DNA of 41,477 bases. Origin: Polaribacter sp. (GTDB taxonomy: Bacteria; Bacteroidota; Bacteroidia; Flavobacteriales; Flavobacteriaceae). The position numbers and the translations under genes were made by a program. The notes below the pieces were generated by a model, which saw only the letters and a program-made list of their open reading frames with translations, did not search any database and had not been told where the DNA came from. Positions within the stretch are counted from its first letter, which is position 1. Every line of letters starts with the position of its first letter. This document shows positions 26,393 through 33,725 of this stretch, in pieces. The DNA lies in NCBI GenBank assembly GCA_029245785.1, contig JAQWOR010000030.1:1-41477 (forward strand), given 5' to 3'.

Positions 26393-27061
26393 TCAATCTG
26401 TTATAATAATGATTCTCGGCTTTCTTCCAGGACCGGTTGCTTCTCCTTTTCCTGCATACTTATGATTTACAAAATCAACTTTTAACACACCATCATCAGC
26501 GATATCTATTGCTCTTGAAAATTGTTTTTCGGTGCTATCCCCTTTTGACAAATGAATTTCATAGGTTGAAGATTCTTTGTTATATACAAATTCAGATTGA
26601 ATTCCTTCATTTATTTCAAAATCTAATTGAAACGTTCCATCTGCATTTCCTGTAACTTCGTATTCTTTCAAAAACCTATTGTTATTAGCTCCTTTTGCAA
26701 AGGTAGCATTTTCATCTTCAACAGTAATTTGAGTGCTTCCACTTGTATTGTTATCAACAAAGCGTATTTTAATCTTATCATCGTCTAAAGAAAAGTTGTT
26801 TTTGTAATTCTTTTGCTCACGATACCCAACCTTATCTAAATAAATTTCATTGGTCTTAGAACCAATGTTTTTATGAGACGTGGCACTTGTTTTGTCTGCT
26901 ACATTATAATTTATAGAGTAAGCACCATTGGTATCTCTACTTAACGTGTACATCTGCAATAATTGTTCTTGAGGAGCCTCTACTTCATTTTCAAAAGTAG
27001 CGCAAGACGTAAAACTCAATACTCCCATAACGACTAATAAACCAGTTTTTAATTTTTTCAT
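26393..27061 (-). CDS. Lipoprotein with two internal repeats, unknown function
   Basis: 222 residues with a lipoprotein signal ending SFTSC (Cys20). I recognise no family. The mature part has two related halves of about 65 residues: DTNGAYSIN...NEIYLDKVG...DDKIKIRFVDNN, and NADGTFQLD...YEIHLSKGD...DGVLKVDFVNHK, each ending in a short beta-rich K(I/V)xFV block. The C-terminus is basic and glycine-rich before a final IIIITD. It lies 32 bases before the histidine kinase and is probably co-transcribed with it, so it may be a sensor accessory or a target of the system. Its upstream region is one copy of a spacer repeat found again at 30 kb. Confidence 0.75.
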   Translation of the reverse strand: MKKLKTGLLVVMGVLSFTSCATFENEVEAPQEQLLQMYTLSRDTNGAYSINYNVADKTSATSHKNIGSKTNEIYLDKVGYREQKNYKNNFSLDDDKIKIRFVDNNTSGSTQITVEDENATFAKGANNNRFLKEYEVTGNADGTFQLDFEINEGIQSEFVYNKESSTYEIHLSKGDSTEKQFSRAIDIADDGVLKVDFVNHKYAGKGEATGPGRKPRIIIITD

Positions 27062-27091
27062 GACATTTGTTTTAGTTATTTATTATTATTA

Positions 27092-27236
27092 TTTATAAAA
27101 AATGAGAGGCTCGGAAATACCAAATCAACTAAAACAGAATATAAGTTAGAAATTTTCTTTGGGGGCAACCAAAAGAGGTTGGTGGGGACAACCAAAGGGG
27201 GGATTTGATTTAAAGAAATTCTATCTAGGGGCAGAT
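27092..27236 (-). repeat. Spacer repeat, copy A (downstream of a regulator tail)
   Basis: About 145 bases closely similar (roughly 85% by eye) to 30023-30165. It contains a conserved nested hairpin (27157-27197). On the minus strand it runs from a broken regulator 3' end into the lipoprotein gene at 27061. Confidence 0.8.
27157..27197. other. Conserved nested hairpin with compensatory change, copy A
   Basis: Outer pair CTTTGG (27157-27162)/CCAAAG (27192-27197); inner pair CAACC (27166-27170)/GGTTG (27177-27181) around AAAAGA. In the other copy (30089-30129) the inner stem is CAGCC/GGCTG, so an A-T pair is replaced by G-C while total length stays 41. This supports a selected structure; which strand is used is not known. 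Confidence 0.55.
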
Positions 27237-27345
27237 CTTATATTATACTTAACGACCTATATAGCCGAGCCTGCTGCATTTTTTACATTTTTTTCATTTC
27301 ATTTTTTTTTATTAATTTTCTTCTATATGTTTCAACGGTATTGAT
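27237..27345 (-). pseudogene. Truncated copy A of the response regulator 3' end
   Basis: Minus-strand sequence reads INTVETYRRKLIKKN, then breaks (frameshift and stop) and resumes as a match to the GLAIYAVKYN tail of the regulator at 30265-30918. Closest relative is copy B at 29814-29921, sharing two substitutions not found in the intact gene. Its 5' side is joined to unrelated sequence. Confidence 0.85.
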
Positions 27346-27431
27346 GCCGATGCCTCCATCAACTGAATGGTTGTGGCTTGTATTTAAATCAATTATCAAA
27401 ATTAATCCGAACTCCATACAAAACTCCTGCC

Positions 27432-27929
27432 TTATTGCATTATTCTTTGATTTCTCCATATTACAGGATAAATTACAAATTTTTTGTTACTAATTATTTC
27501 AATAAGATATGTTTGAAAAATATCATTATTATCATAGGCTTGATACAATTTAGCATGATCACTTTTAGGTCTTTTTTTATAGGTTTTATACCTAAAATCT
27601 TTTACTTTTTTTTCAATATCTTCAATTGTAGAAACTGTATAATCTTTTAAATGTTTATAACACAATGTGTCAGCTTTAAATTTGTTCGGAAACAATAGTG
27701 AACCATTTTTACATAAATTAAAAACTATTCCTTTTTTATTTTTAAACTTAATACATCTATGCTTTGGATGATTTCCATTGTTCTTTCTAAATAAAAGAAA
27801 TACAGTATCTTTTTGAACAGAAATAATTTCCCACCCTTCAAATAATTTTTTTTGTGAATATCCATCATTAAGAATACTTACAAAAATGATTAGTAGTAAT
27901 AAGTTTTTAATTACAATCGTGAGTTTCAT
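27432..27929 (-). CDS. Small exported protein paired with the zincin lipoprotein
   Basis: 165 residues with a signal peptide (cleavage likely after NDGYSQ). No catalytic motif or family recognised; lysine-rich, with three or four cysteines (HRCIKF, NLCKNG, DTLCYKH) and a C-terminus FVIYPVIWRNQRIMQ. The start codon lies 23 bases inside the metallopeptidase gene, so the two are translationally coupled. In three sampled 60-base lines I counted 43 G/C in 180, much poorer than the neighbours, suggesting a separate origin. A compact exported partner encoded right behind a secreted peptidase suggests an inhibitor or immunity protein; this is inference. Confidence 0.7.
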   Translation of the reverse strand: MKLTIVIKNLLLLIIFVSILNDGYSQKKLFEGWEIISVQKDTVFLLFRKNNGNHPKHRCIKFKNKKGIVFNLCKNGSLLFPNKFKADTLCYKHLKDYTVSTIEDIEKKVKDFRYKTYKKRPKSDHAKLYQAYDNNDIFQTYLIEIISNKKFVIYPVIWRNQRIMQ

Positions 27930-29736
27930 TTTGAATAGTATTTGAAATAATTGAATTAATATCAGCTCGTTGAGTAGGCGTTAAGTTTTTCCATGCCTCT
28001 GTCGCATTTAATGGCAATCCAGTAGTTGGATTCGTTGCTCCTGTTCCTTTTAACCCCGCCCAAGCTAGTGCTTTGTAAAACTCATTAGTATGTTGATTGT
28101 TGTCAAAATCTTTAAGAGCATCAACTATCATTGATCTATAATGTTCTGCCATTGCTTGGTGTTGCATTTGATTTGGTGCTTGATTTGGAGGTAAGTTTAA
28201 CCAGTACCTTGTATAATAATCGGATAATCCTCCAAAATCATTTTTAATACTTTTGATAAAAAATGTTGTCCATGGGATATTTGGCTCTTGTGCATAACTC
28301 AGTAATTTACGAAACATTTCTGCGTGTACCATTTCATGAATAAATTCTAATGCCAAAATAATAGTGGGCATATGTGATTCTGATGCTTCTGAATTGCTAT
28401 TATCAGTATTAAATGTGATATTAATTAGAAAATTTACAGGCTCACTTGTTATTGCGCTAGCAGAGGCATGATCAGGATAGTTAGCAACGAAATTGTCGTC
28501 AGCTTCAAATTCTAAATGAGCAACAGGTCTTTCACCTAAAAAGTTTTCTAAGTAGTTAGAAATTGTATTTGTGCCTGCTTTAAACTTATCGTATACGCAT
28601 TTAAGCCTTGGGTTATTAAGAAAAGTTTCGTCAAGAATAATTTTATCCTCAAAATCTACTAGTGTATTTTTGTTTTCCATCCATGCCTCCATCGCCAAAT
28701 CAGCAAAACTAACCGCTTCAGGAAAATACACACCATCAACCTCATTCCTTTCTAAGAATGCATAAATACTTCCTACTTCTGTAATATTATCGTCATGTGC
28801 TACCCAAGCAAGTTCGGTCCCTCTAAGATTTAGCACTTTTTTTAAAGTAGCTCTCATGGTTAGAATAGATATGGTGTTGATGCCAATAACACCATCATTC
28901 GAAGTGGTACATGGTGGGCAATCAGTTGCACTTTTTGATAAATTCACAGCATCGCAGTCCCAGACATAAGAATAAAGTGCTATTGATTTATTACCTCCAC
29001 AAGTACTTTCCAAGTGCCATGAATTAGAACTAGATGCTCCACATCCCATAACGTAAGGCCCTTCTAATGTACATCCTCCTGCTAAAAACCCTGTGCCATT
29101 ACTAGGTGTACCAACACTTACAGTCTTTCCTCCTGTAGATGTTCCGTCAAAAGTCTGCACTTCACAAGGTATTGGATCTCCAAATTGGTCGAATTCTGTA
29201 CAATCATGATTTGTGGTTTTAGAAAAAAAATCTTTTTCAAAATAATCGGTGTATTTATGAACAGAAATAGTCCCTTTAAAATGGGCTAAATTGTTATTGC
29301 TGGCTATAAATTCGTCTACATATGCTTCATTGCAGGTGTATTTTAATACAAAAGGCATTTTTATTTCACCATATTTATTTTTACCAATAATTAAATTAAA
29401 AAGCTGTCCTTTAGGAGCGGTTGGTAATATAAAACTAAATGAATAATTGGCATTGTTTAAGGTATCTATGACTTCTAAAATATTGCTTTCATCAAAAATA
29501 GCTTCGCTGAGTCCCGTTGTTTTTCTTTGATAGATGCTTTTTAACTTTTTAGGTAAGAGTTGTTTTACCCTGGGAATCTCTGAAAGGCTTACAAATTTTT
29601 GCTTAAAAGGACTTTTAGTAGTTTGAACTCCAGGTTCAAAATTTTGTTTTTCACAATTCCATAGTAATAGAGATACTCCAAAGAGCAGAAACCCAATTCT
29701 TAAAAGATTCAATATTTTGTTTTTCTTTGTGTTCAT
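27907..29736 (-). CDS. Lipoprotein with zincin metallopeptidase-like domain (HEMVH)
   Basis: 609 residues from the ATG at 29736, chosen because it starts a clean lipoprotein signal (ending LLLWNC, Cys28); two earlier in-frame starts exist (29754 ATG, 29766 TTG). Layout: N-terminal region to about 160; a cysteine-rich middle (about 165-280) ending DCPPCTTSNDGVIGIN; a C-terminal domain with zinc motif His467-Glu468-Met-Val-His471 and a likely third ligand in the downstream HQAMAEHY segment (His526/His532). This is HExxH peptidase logic, but no named peptidase family is evident. The layout (anchor, linker, C-terminal enzyme, small coupled exported gene) resembles secreted effector/inhibitor pairs. 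Flanked by regulator fragments. Confidence 0.75.
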   Translation of the reverse strand: MNTKKNKILNLLRIGFLLFGVSLLLWNCEKQNFEPGVQTTKSPFKQKFVSLSEIPRVKQLLPKKLKSIYQRKTTGLSEAIFDESNILEVIDTLNNANYSFSFILPTAPKGQLFNLIIGKNKYGEIKMPFVLKYTCNEAYVDEFIASNNNLAHFKGTISVHKYTDYFEKDFFSKTTNHDCTEFDQFGDPIPCEVQTFDGTSTGGKTVSVGTPSNGTGFLAGGCTLEGPYVMGCGASSSNSWHLESTCGGNKSIALYSYVWDCDAVNLSKSATDCPPCTTSNDGVIGINTISILTMRATLKKVLNLRGTELAWVAHDDNITEVGSIYAFLERNEVDGVYFPEAVSFADLAMEAWMENKNTLVDFEDKIILDETFLNNPRLKCVYDKFKAGTNTISNYLENFLGERPVAHLEFEADDNFVANYPDHASASAITSEPVNFLINITFNTDNSNSEASESHMPTIILALEFIHEMVHAEMFRKLLSYAQEPNIPWTTFFIKSIKNDFGGLSDYYTRYWLNLPPNQAPNQMQHQAMAEHYRSMIVDALKDFDNNQHTNEFYKALAWAGLKGTGATNPTTGLPLNATEAWKNLTPTQRADINSIISNTIQNETHDCN

Positions 29737-29813
29737 AATGTGATTAATATTCATTTTTTTTAACAAGCAGCAATTTTCAATCAGGGTTCTAAATCGCTAA
29801 TATATACCACAAC

Positions 29814-30000
29814 CTATATTATATTTAACGTCTTATATAGCCGAGCCTGCTGCATTTTTTACATTTTTTACATTTTCTTTTTTTTATTAATTTTTCTTTT
29901 ATATGTTTCAACGGTATTGACACTAAGGTTTACTTTATCAAGTATTTTCATTGTATTGTAGTACTCTTTAGTGATCAATTTTAAAAGCTTTTACGCTCTA
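29814..30000 (-). pseudogene. Broken copy B of the response regulator C-terminal domain
   Basis: The longest fragment: minus-strand frame reads LLKLITKEY, then NLSVNTVETYKRKINKKK, then NAAGSAI and KYNI, aligned with residues about 160-217 of the intact regulator (LuxR-type helix-turn-helix), but with in-frame stops before LLKL and after SAI. It ends where the leader of the zincin lipoprotein begins. It lacks the receiver domain entirely. Confidence 0.88.
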
Positions 30001-30022
30001 TTTTATTCCTATATCTTATTTT

Positions 30023-30165
30023 TTTATAAAAAATGAGAGACTCAGCTATAATCAAATCAACTAAAACAAAATATAAGTTAGGAATTTTCTTTGGAGGCAG
30101 CCAAAAGAGGCTGGGGAGGACAACCAAAGGGAATTGGTTTAAAAAAATTCTATCTAGGGGTAGAT
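30023..30165 (-). repeat. Spacer repeat, copy C
   Basis: Second copy of the 145-base spacer (other at 27092-27236), with the same nested hairpin (outer 30089-30094/30124-30129, inner 30098-30102/30109-30113). On the minus strand it follows regulator-tail copy C and runs directly into copy B. Confidence 0.8.
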
Positions 30166-30250
30166 CCTATATTATGTTTAACGACTTATATAGCCAAGCC
30201 TACTGCATTTTTTTAATTTTTTTCATTTCATTTTTTTTATTAATAATTCT
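30166..30250 (-). pseudogene. Regulator tail copy C, tandem to the intact gene
   Basis: About 85 bases repeating the last codons and first downstream bases of the intact response regulator (NAVGLAI then a stop, then a degenerate VVKHNI, then the ATCTACCCCTAG stretch that follows the real gene too). It sits only 14 bases past the intact stop, so the two form a direct tandem repeat. Confidence 0.85.
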
Positions 30251-30264
30251 ACTTAGGGGCAGAT

Positions 30265-30918
30265 CTATATTATATTATATTTAACGGCATATATAGCCAA
30301 GCCTACTGAATTTTTTACATTTATTTTTTTTAATAATCGTTTCCTATAAGTTTCAACAGTATTGATGCTAAGATTCAATTTGTCAGATATTTCGAGTGTG
30401 TTGTACTCTTTAGCTATCAATTTTAAAACTTCTAACTCTCTCTTTGTTATTTTAGTATTTATTTTTGGTCTTGAACCTCTAGCTACATTTTGTCCTACAT
30501 ACATCTGAAGCAAACCTTCTTTTATTGCATCACTGAAATAAGGAACGCCATTATGAACAGATCTAATCGCTTTGGTAACATGTTCTGCTGCACTTGATTT
30601 TGCCAAAAACCCATCTGCTCCAAGAGTTGTCATCTTTTTTGCAAACTTTACATCATCATAACTAGATAAGATGATTATCTTTTGTTTCTTTTTACGTTTG
30701 TAAAACGCTTTCAAAACTCCTATTCCATCCAGCTCAGGCATGTTGATGTCTAAAATCAAAACATCTGCTTCATGATGCCTAAACCACTCTAAGACTTCTT
30801 TACCCGTCAAAGAGTAGCCTACGACATCCATTTCTTTTTCAGTACTAATTACAGCAATAATCCCTTCGATCAAAATTTTATGATCATCTGCTACGTGAAC
30901 TTTAATTGTTCTTTTCAT
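30265..30918 (-). CDS. NarL/LuxR-type response regulator
   Basis: 217 residues: receiver domain (1-120) with acidic pair Asp11-Asp12, phospho-acceptor Asp57 in LILDINMPELDG and Lys107; output domain (about 153-217) with a LuxR/GerE helix-turn-helix (TKRELEVLKLIAKEYNTLEI, SINTVETYRKRLLKK). Probable partner of the HisKA_3 kinase at 24555-26360 by type and strand. A full promoter and paired dyads lie upstream, suggesting regulated, possibly auto-regulated, transcription. Its 3' end is the source of three degenerate copies between here and the kinase. Confidence 0.95.
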   Translation of the reverse strand: MKRTIKVHVADDHKILIEGIIAVISTEKEMDVVGYSLTGKEVLEWFRHHEADVLILDINMPELDGIGVLKAFYKRKKKQKIIILSSYDDVKFAKKMTTLGADGFLAKSSAAEHVTKAIRSVHNGVPYFSDAIKEGLLQMYVGQNVARGSRPKINTKITKRELEVLKLIAKEYNTLEISDKLNLSINTVETYRKRLLKKINVKNSVGLAIYAVKYNII

Positions 30919-30932
30919 ACTTATTTACTTTA

Positions 30933-30963
30933 CAAATTTAAATCACTTTTACATTCTGTACAA
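30933..30963 (-). promoter_or_regulatory. Promoter of the response regulator gene
   Basis: TTG (30963-30961), 20 bases, TAAATTTG (30940-30933) on the minus strand: a full match to the Bacteroidota consensus. The RNA would start about 10 bases before the ATG. Confidence 0.75.
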
Positions 30964-31003
30964 TACCCATTTATGGGGTTTTTTGAGTCCCATAAATGGG
31001 TAT
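30963..31003. promoter_or_regulatory. Paired palindromes directly upstream of the regulator promoter
   Basis: CCCATTTATGGG (30966-30977) and CCCATAAATGGG (30989-31000), 23 bases centre to centre; together 30963-30977 and 30989-31003 form a perfect 15-bp inverted repeat. They abut the -33 box, the usual place for an activator site. They could instead form an RNA hairpin. Confidence 0.55.
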
Positions 31004-31004
31004 A

Positions 31005-31038
31005 GGCTTGTCACGGTTTTCAGTGACAAGCTTTTTTT
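31005..31038 (+). terminator. Hairpin with T-run, plus strand
   Basis: GCTTGTCAC (31006-31014) pairs with GTGACAAGC (31023-31031), followed by seven Ts. No plus-strand gene precedes it. With the paired palindromes it makes two hairpins in series. The rest of this 339-base gap (31039-31200) is AT-rich with nothing I can name. Confidence 0.6.
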
Positions 31039-31200
31039 AATACGCATCCAGTCAGACACTTACAGAATTTCTAAAATTTTAAAAAATATTTCTCTAATTT
31101 ACAAAAAATCTTGCTTTGGTCTTATAAATTCTTTTTTGACCTAATAAAATCATATAAAAAATCTACCTCATTTTACTTATTTCTGAATCGTTTATAAAAC

Positions 31201-31230
31201 AAAAGACCGAGGAATATCCTCGGTCTTTTT
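31201..31230 (-). terminator. Terminator of the DUF4293 gene (bidirectional)
   Basis: AAAAGACCGAGG (31201-31212) pairs with CCTCGGTCTTTT (31218-31229), short AT loop; T-runs on both strands. It lies 28 bases after the DUF4293 stop. Confidence 0.9.
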
Positions 31231-31257
31231 CGCACTAAATATACTAAGATGTTAGGT

Positions 31258-31692
31258 TTACCTTAATCTGTCTACAGATTTTACAAGATCTTCGTCCTTT
31301 TTAATTGCTTTGTTTGCCATAACTAGTAGCACAACAACAATAATAGGAAAGAACATCCCAATACCCTTCTCAGAAACTATTGTTTCTCCAGATATGGTTT
31401 GTGACACATATATAAGTACACCTAATAAATAGAAGTTAATGATCATATTAACACGCCCTACTACAAATTGTAATTGCCTATTTTTAAATAAGAAAATAGC
31501 AAGTATTGATAACAATGACGATGTTAAAAATGAAAATAAAATTGTTTTAATTAAAATACTTGGGTTTGACAATAAATCTCCAGCAAATACCATTTGATTA
31601 GAGGCTTCAGTCCACAAACGAACTATAAAAATCAGTCCACCAGAAATCATAGCGGCTAATAATAAGTAAATAGTTTGTACTCTTTGAATCAT
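31258..31692 (-). CDS. DUF4293-family membrane protein
   Basis: 144 residues with four hydrophobic segments (about 7-25, 45-68, 80-97, 110-127). The N-terminus MIQRVQTIYLLLAA, the FKNRQLQ loop between TM2 and TM3, and the C-terminus MANKAIKKDEDLVKSVDRLR are the DUF4293 signature of Bacteroidota. Function unknown. It is divergent from rho, a conserved neighbourhood. A TACTTTTG promoter element lies just upstream. Confidence 0.92.
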   Translation of the reverse strand: MIQRVQTIYLLLAAMISGGLIFIVRLWTEASNQMVFAGDLLSNPSILIKTILFSFLTSSLLSILAIFLFKNRQLQFVVGRVNMIINFYLLGVLIYVSQTISGETIVSEKGIGMFFPIIVVVLLVMANKAIKKDEDLVKSVDRLR

Positions 31693-31709
31693 TCCCTTAA
31701 GTTGGTTGA

Positions 31710-31717
31710 CAAAAGTA
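31710..31717 (-). promoter_or_regulatory. -7 promoter element for DUF4293 gene
   Basis: TACTTTTG on the minus strand, about 18 bases before the ATG; no clear -33 box. Confidence 0.5.
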
Positions 31718-31743
31718 AACCTTTCTTTTTTTAAAAAGAAATT

Positions 31744-31772
31744 TTGTAGTTAAAAATAATTACATATATTTG
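31744..31772 (+). promoter_or_regulatory. rho promoter
   Basis: TTG (31744-31746), 18 bases, TATATTTG (31765-31772): full consensus match. The RNA would start near 31778, giving a leader of about 118 bases before rho. Confidence 0.8.
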
Positions 31773-31847
31773 CTCATATTATTCAACTACACATTAGTAT
31801 CGTTCAGCACGTTACACTATCAAATCAAAAAAATTTAACAAAAAAAG

Positions 31848-31865
31848 TTCTTAAAATTTTAAGAA
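31848..31865 (+). promoter_or_regulatory. Palindrome in the rho leader
   Basis: TTCTTAAAATTTTAAGAA is a perfect 18-base palindrome in the untranslated leader, 30 bases before the ATG. It could be a protein site or part of leader control; a weak AT hairpin as RNA. Confidence 0.4.
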
Positions 31866-31895
31866 TCTTCATATCATTAATTTAATCATTCAAAA

Positions 31896-33578
31896 ATGTT
31901 CGAAATTTCTGGACTAAAAGCAAAAACTCTTGTTGAACTTCAAGAGATTGCCAAAACTGTTGGTGTATCTAAAATCAGTCAGTTAAAAAAATTAGACCTT
32001 GTCTATCAAATTTTAGATGTACAAGCCGCAACTCTTTCAAATGAAGAAAAGCCAAGAGCTACAAAACCAAAAAGAAGAAGAGTTGTTAAAAAGGTAGTGC
32101 ATAAAGAAAAGAAAGAAACTTCTGTTTCTTCTGAAACACCTACAGAAGCACCTACTCCTTCTCAAAAGCCAACTCCAGTTGTAAAAAAACAAACACCTGT
32201 TTCAAAACAAGCTTCTGTTCCCAAAAAAGATACTGCAACAGCTCCTTCTTCAAGTTCTGATAAAGAACATACCTCAGAAGGCACTAAGCAAGAAGCCAAC
32301 GTATCAACTGAAAAAAAACCTAACGATAGAACACCTGTTCATACAAATCAAAAACATAAAAACAATCCTCAGCAACAAAAAAACAAAAATAATAATCAAA
32401 ATAAGGACCGAGTTCCTAAAGGAAATAAAAGCAACACACGCTATAAAGATCCAGATTTTGAATTTGATGGAATTATAGAAAGTGAAGGTGTTTTAGAAAT
32501 GATGCCTGATGGCTATGGTTTCTTACGTTCTTCTGATTATAATTATTTATCATCACCTGATGATATTTATGTTTCTCAATCTCAAATCAAATTATTTGGT
32601 TTAAAAACTGGAGACACCGTAAGAGGAAATGTTCGACCACCAAAAGAAGGAGAAAAGTATTTTCCTTTAATTCGTGTATCAAAAATTAATGGCCTAAACC
32701 CAAATGTGGTTAGAGATCGTGTTTCTTTTGAGCATTTAACACCTTTATTTCCACAAGAAAAATTTGATTTAGCCGAAAAAGGAAGCTCTTTATCTACCAG
32801 GATTATTGATTTATTTTCTCCAATAGGAAAAGGACAACGTGGTATGATTGTGGCACAACCTAAAACGGGTAAAACAATGTTATTAAAGGACGTTGCAAAT
32901 GCTATTGCAGCAAATCATCCTGAAGTATATCAAATTATTTTATTAATTGACGAACGACCAGAAGAAGTTACAGACATGCAACGTAGTGTTCGTGGAGAAG
33001 TTGTTGCTTCTACTTTTGATGAGCCAGCTGACAAACACGTTCGTGTAGCGAATATTGTTTTAGAAAAAGCAAAACGTTTGGTAGAATGTGGCCATGATGT
33101 TGTTATCTTACTAGATTCAATTACACGTTTAGCAAGGGCTTACAATACGGTAGCGCCTGCATCTGGAAAAATTTTATCAGGAGGTATTGATGCAAACGCT
33201 TTACACAAGCCAAAACGTTTCTTTGGTGCTGCTCGTAAAATTGAAAATGGCGGGTCTTTGACCATTATAGCAACTGCCTTGACAGAAACTGGTTCTAAAA
33301 TGGACGAGGTTATCTTCGAAGAATTTAAAGGAACTGGAAATATGGAATTGCAGTTAGAGCGCAATATTTCTAACCGTAGAATTTATCCTGCAATTGACTT
33401 GATTAAATCTAGTACAAGGCGTGATGATTTATTATTAGATCCTAAAACTGTACAGCGTTTATGGGTATTACGTAAGTATTTAGCAGACATGAACCCTGTT
33501 GAAGCCATGGAATTTATCAACGAAAAAGTTAAATACTCTAAGAATAATGATGAGTTTTTAATTTCTATGAACGGATAA
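31896..33578 (+). CDS. rho: Transcription termination factor Rho
   Basis: 560 residues, longer than E. coli Rho (419). Order: Rho N-terminal helix domain ([20 protein letters not shown]), a long low-complexity insert rich in Lys, Pro, Thr and Gln (about 50-180), the cold-shock-like RNA-binding domain ([20 protein letters not shown]), then the RecA-type motor with P-loop QPKTGKT, Walker [17 protein letters not shown] and the arginine-finger region. Such inserts are known in Bacteroidota Rho and tend to be disordered and RNA-binding. Hexameric helicase that ends transcription. Long leader with a palindrome suggests self-control. Own terminator. Confidence 0.98.
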   Translation: MFEISGLKAKTLVELQEIAKTVGVSKISQLKKLDLVYQILDVQAATLSNEEKPRATKPKRRRVVKKVVHKEKKETSVSSETPTEAPTPSQKPTPVVKKQTPVSKQASVPKKDTATAPSSSSDKEHTSEGTKQEANVSTEKKPNDRTPVHTNQKHKNNPQQQKNKNNNQNKDRVPKGNKSNTRYKDPDFEFDGIIESEGVLEMMPDGYGFLRSSDYNYLSSPDDIYVSQSQIKLFGLKTGDTVRGNVRPPKEGEKYFPLIRVSKINGLNPNVVRDRVSFEHLTPLFPQEKFDLAEKGSSLSTRIIDLFSPIGKGQRGMIVAQPKTGKTMLLKDVANAIAANHPEVYQIILLIDERPEEVTDMQRSVRGEVVASTFDEPADKHVRVANIVLEKAKRLVECGHDVVILLDSITRLARAYNTVAPASGKILSGGIDANALHKPKRFFGAARKIENGGSLTIIATALTETGSKMDEVIFEEFKGTGNMELQLERNISNRRIYPAIDLIKSSTRRDDLLLDPKTVQRLWVLRKYLADMNPVEAMEFINEKVKYSKNNDEFLISMNG

Positions 33579-33596
33579 TAGTTCTTTTATACATCT

Positions 33597-33629
33597 AAAA
33601 AACCTCGTTTTTAAAACGAGGTTTTTTTT
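33597..33629 (+). terminator. Intrinsic terminator of rho
   Basis: CCTCGTTT (33603-33610) pairs with AAACGAGG (33614-33621), A-run before and eight Ts after. Confidence 0.9.
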
Positions 33630-33660
33630 GTGACACAATGCTACTATTCTTCTGTATTAG

Positions 33661-33706
33661 CATAAAAAAACCCGTTCTAATAGCATAGAGCTACTGGAAC
33701 GGGTTT
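33661..33706 (-). terminator. Terminator of the ppiD gene
   Basis: AAACCCGTTC (33668-33677) pairs with GAACGGGTTT (33697-33706), with an inner TAGC/GCTA pair. The T-run is on the minus strand, 20 bases past the ppiD stop. Confidence 0.88.
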
Positions 33707-33725
33707 AATAATTTATTTAACTTGT

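Noticed and set aside
27159..27344. 61-codon plus-strand frame
   Set aside because: Antisense of the spacer repeat and regulator fragment A; no protein-like features.
30033..30284. 83-codon plus-strand frame
   Set aside because: It runs across the spacer repeat and regulator tails in antisense; composition is repeat-derived and the other copy (27159-27344) does not keep the same protein.
24555..30918. Classical mobile element or prophage between kinase and regulator
   Set aside because: No integrase, transposase, resolvase or phage gene is found in the interval; only repeated fragments support mobility.
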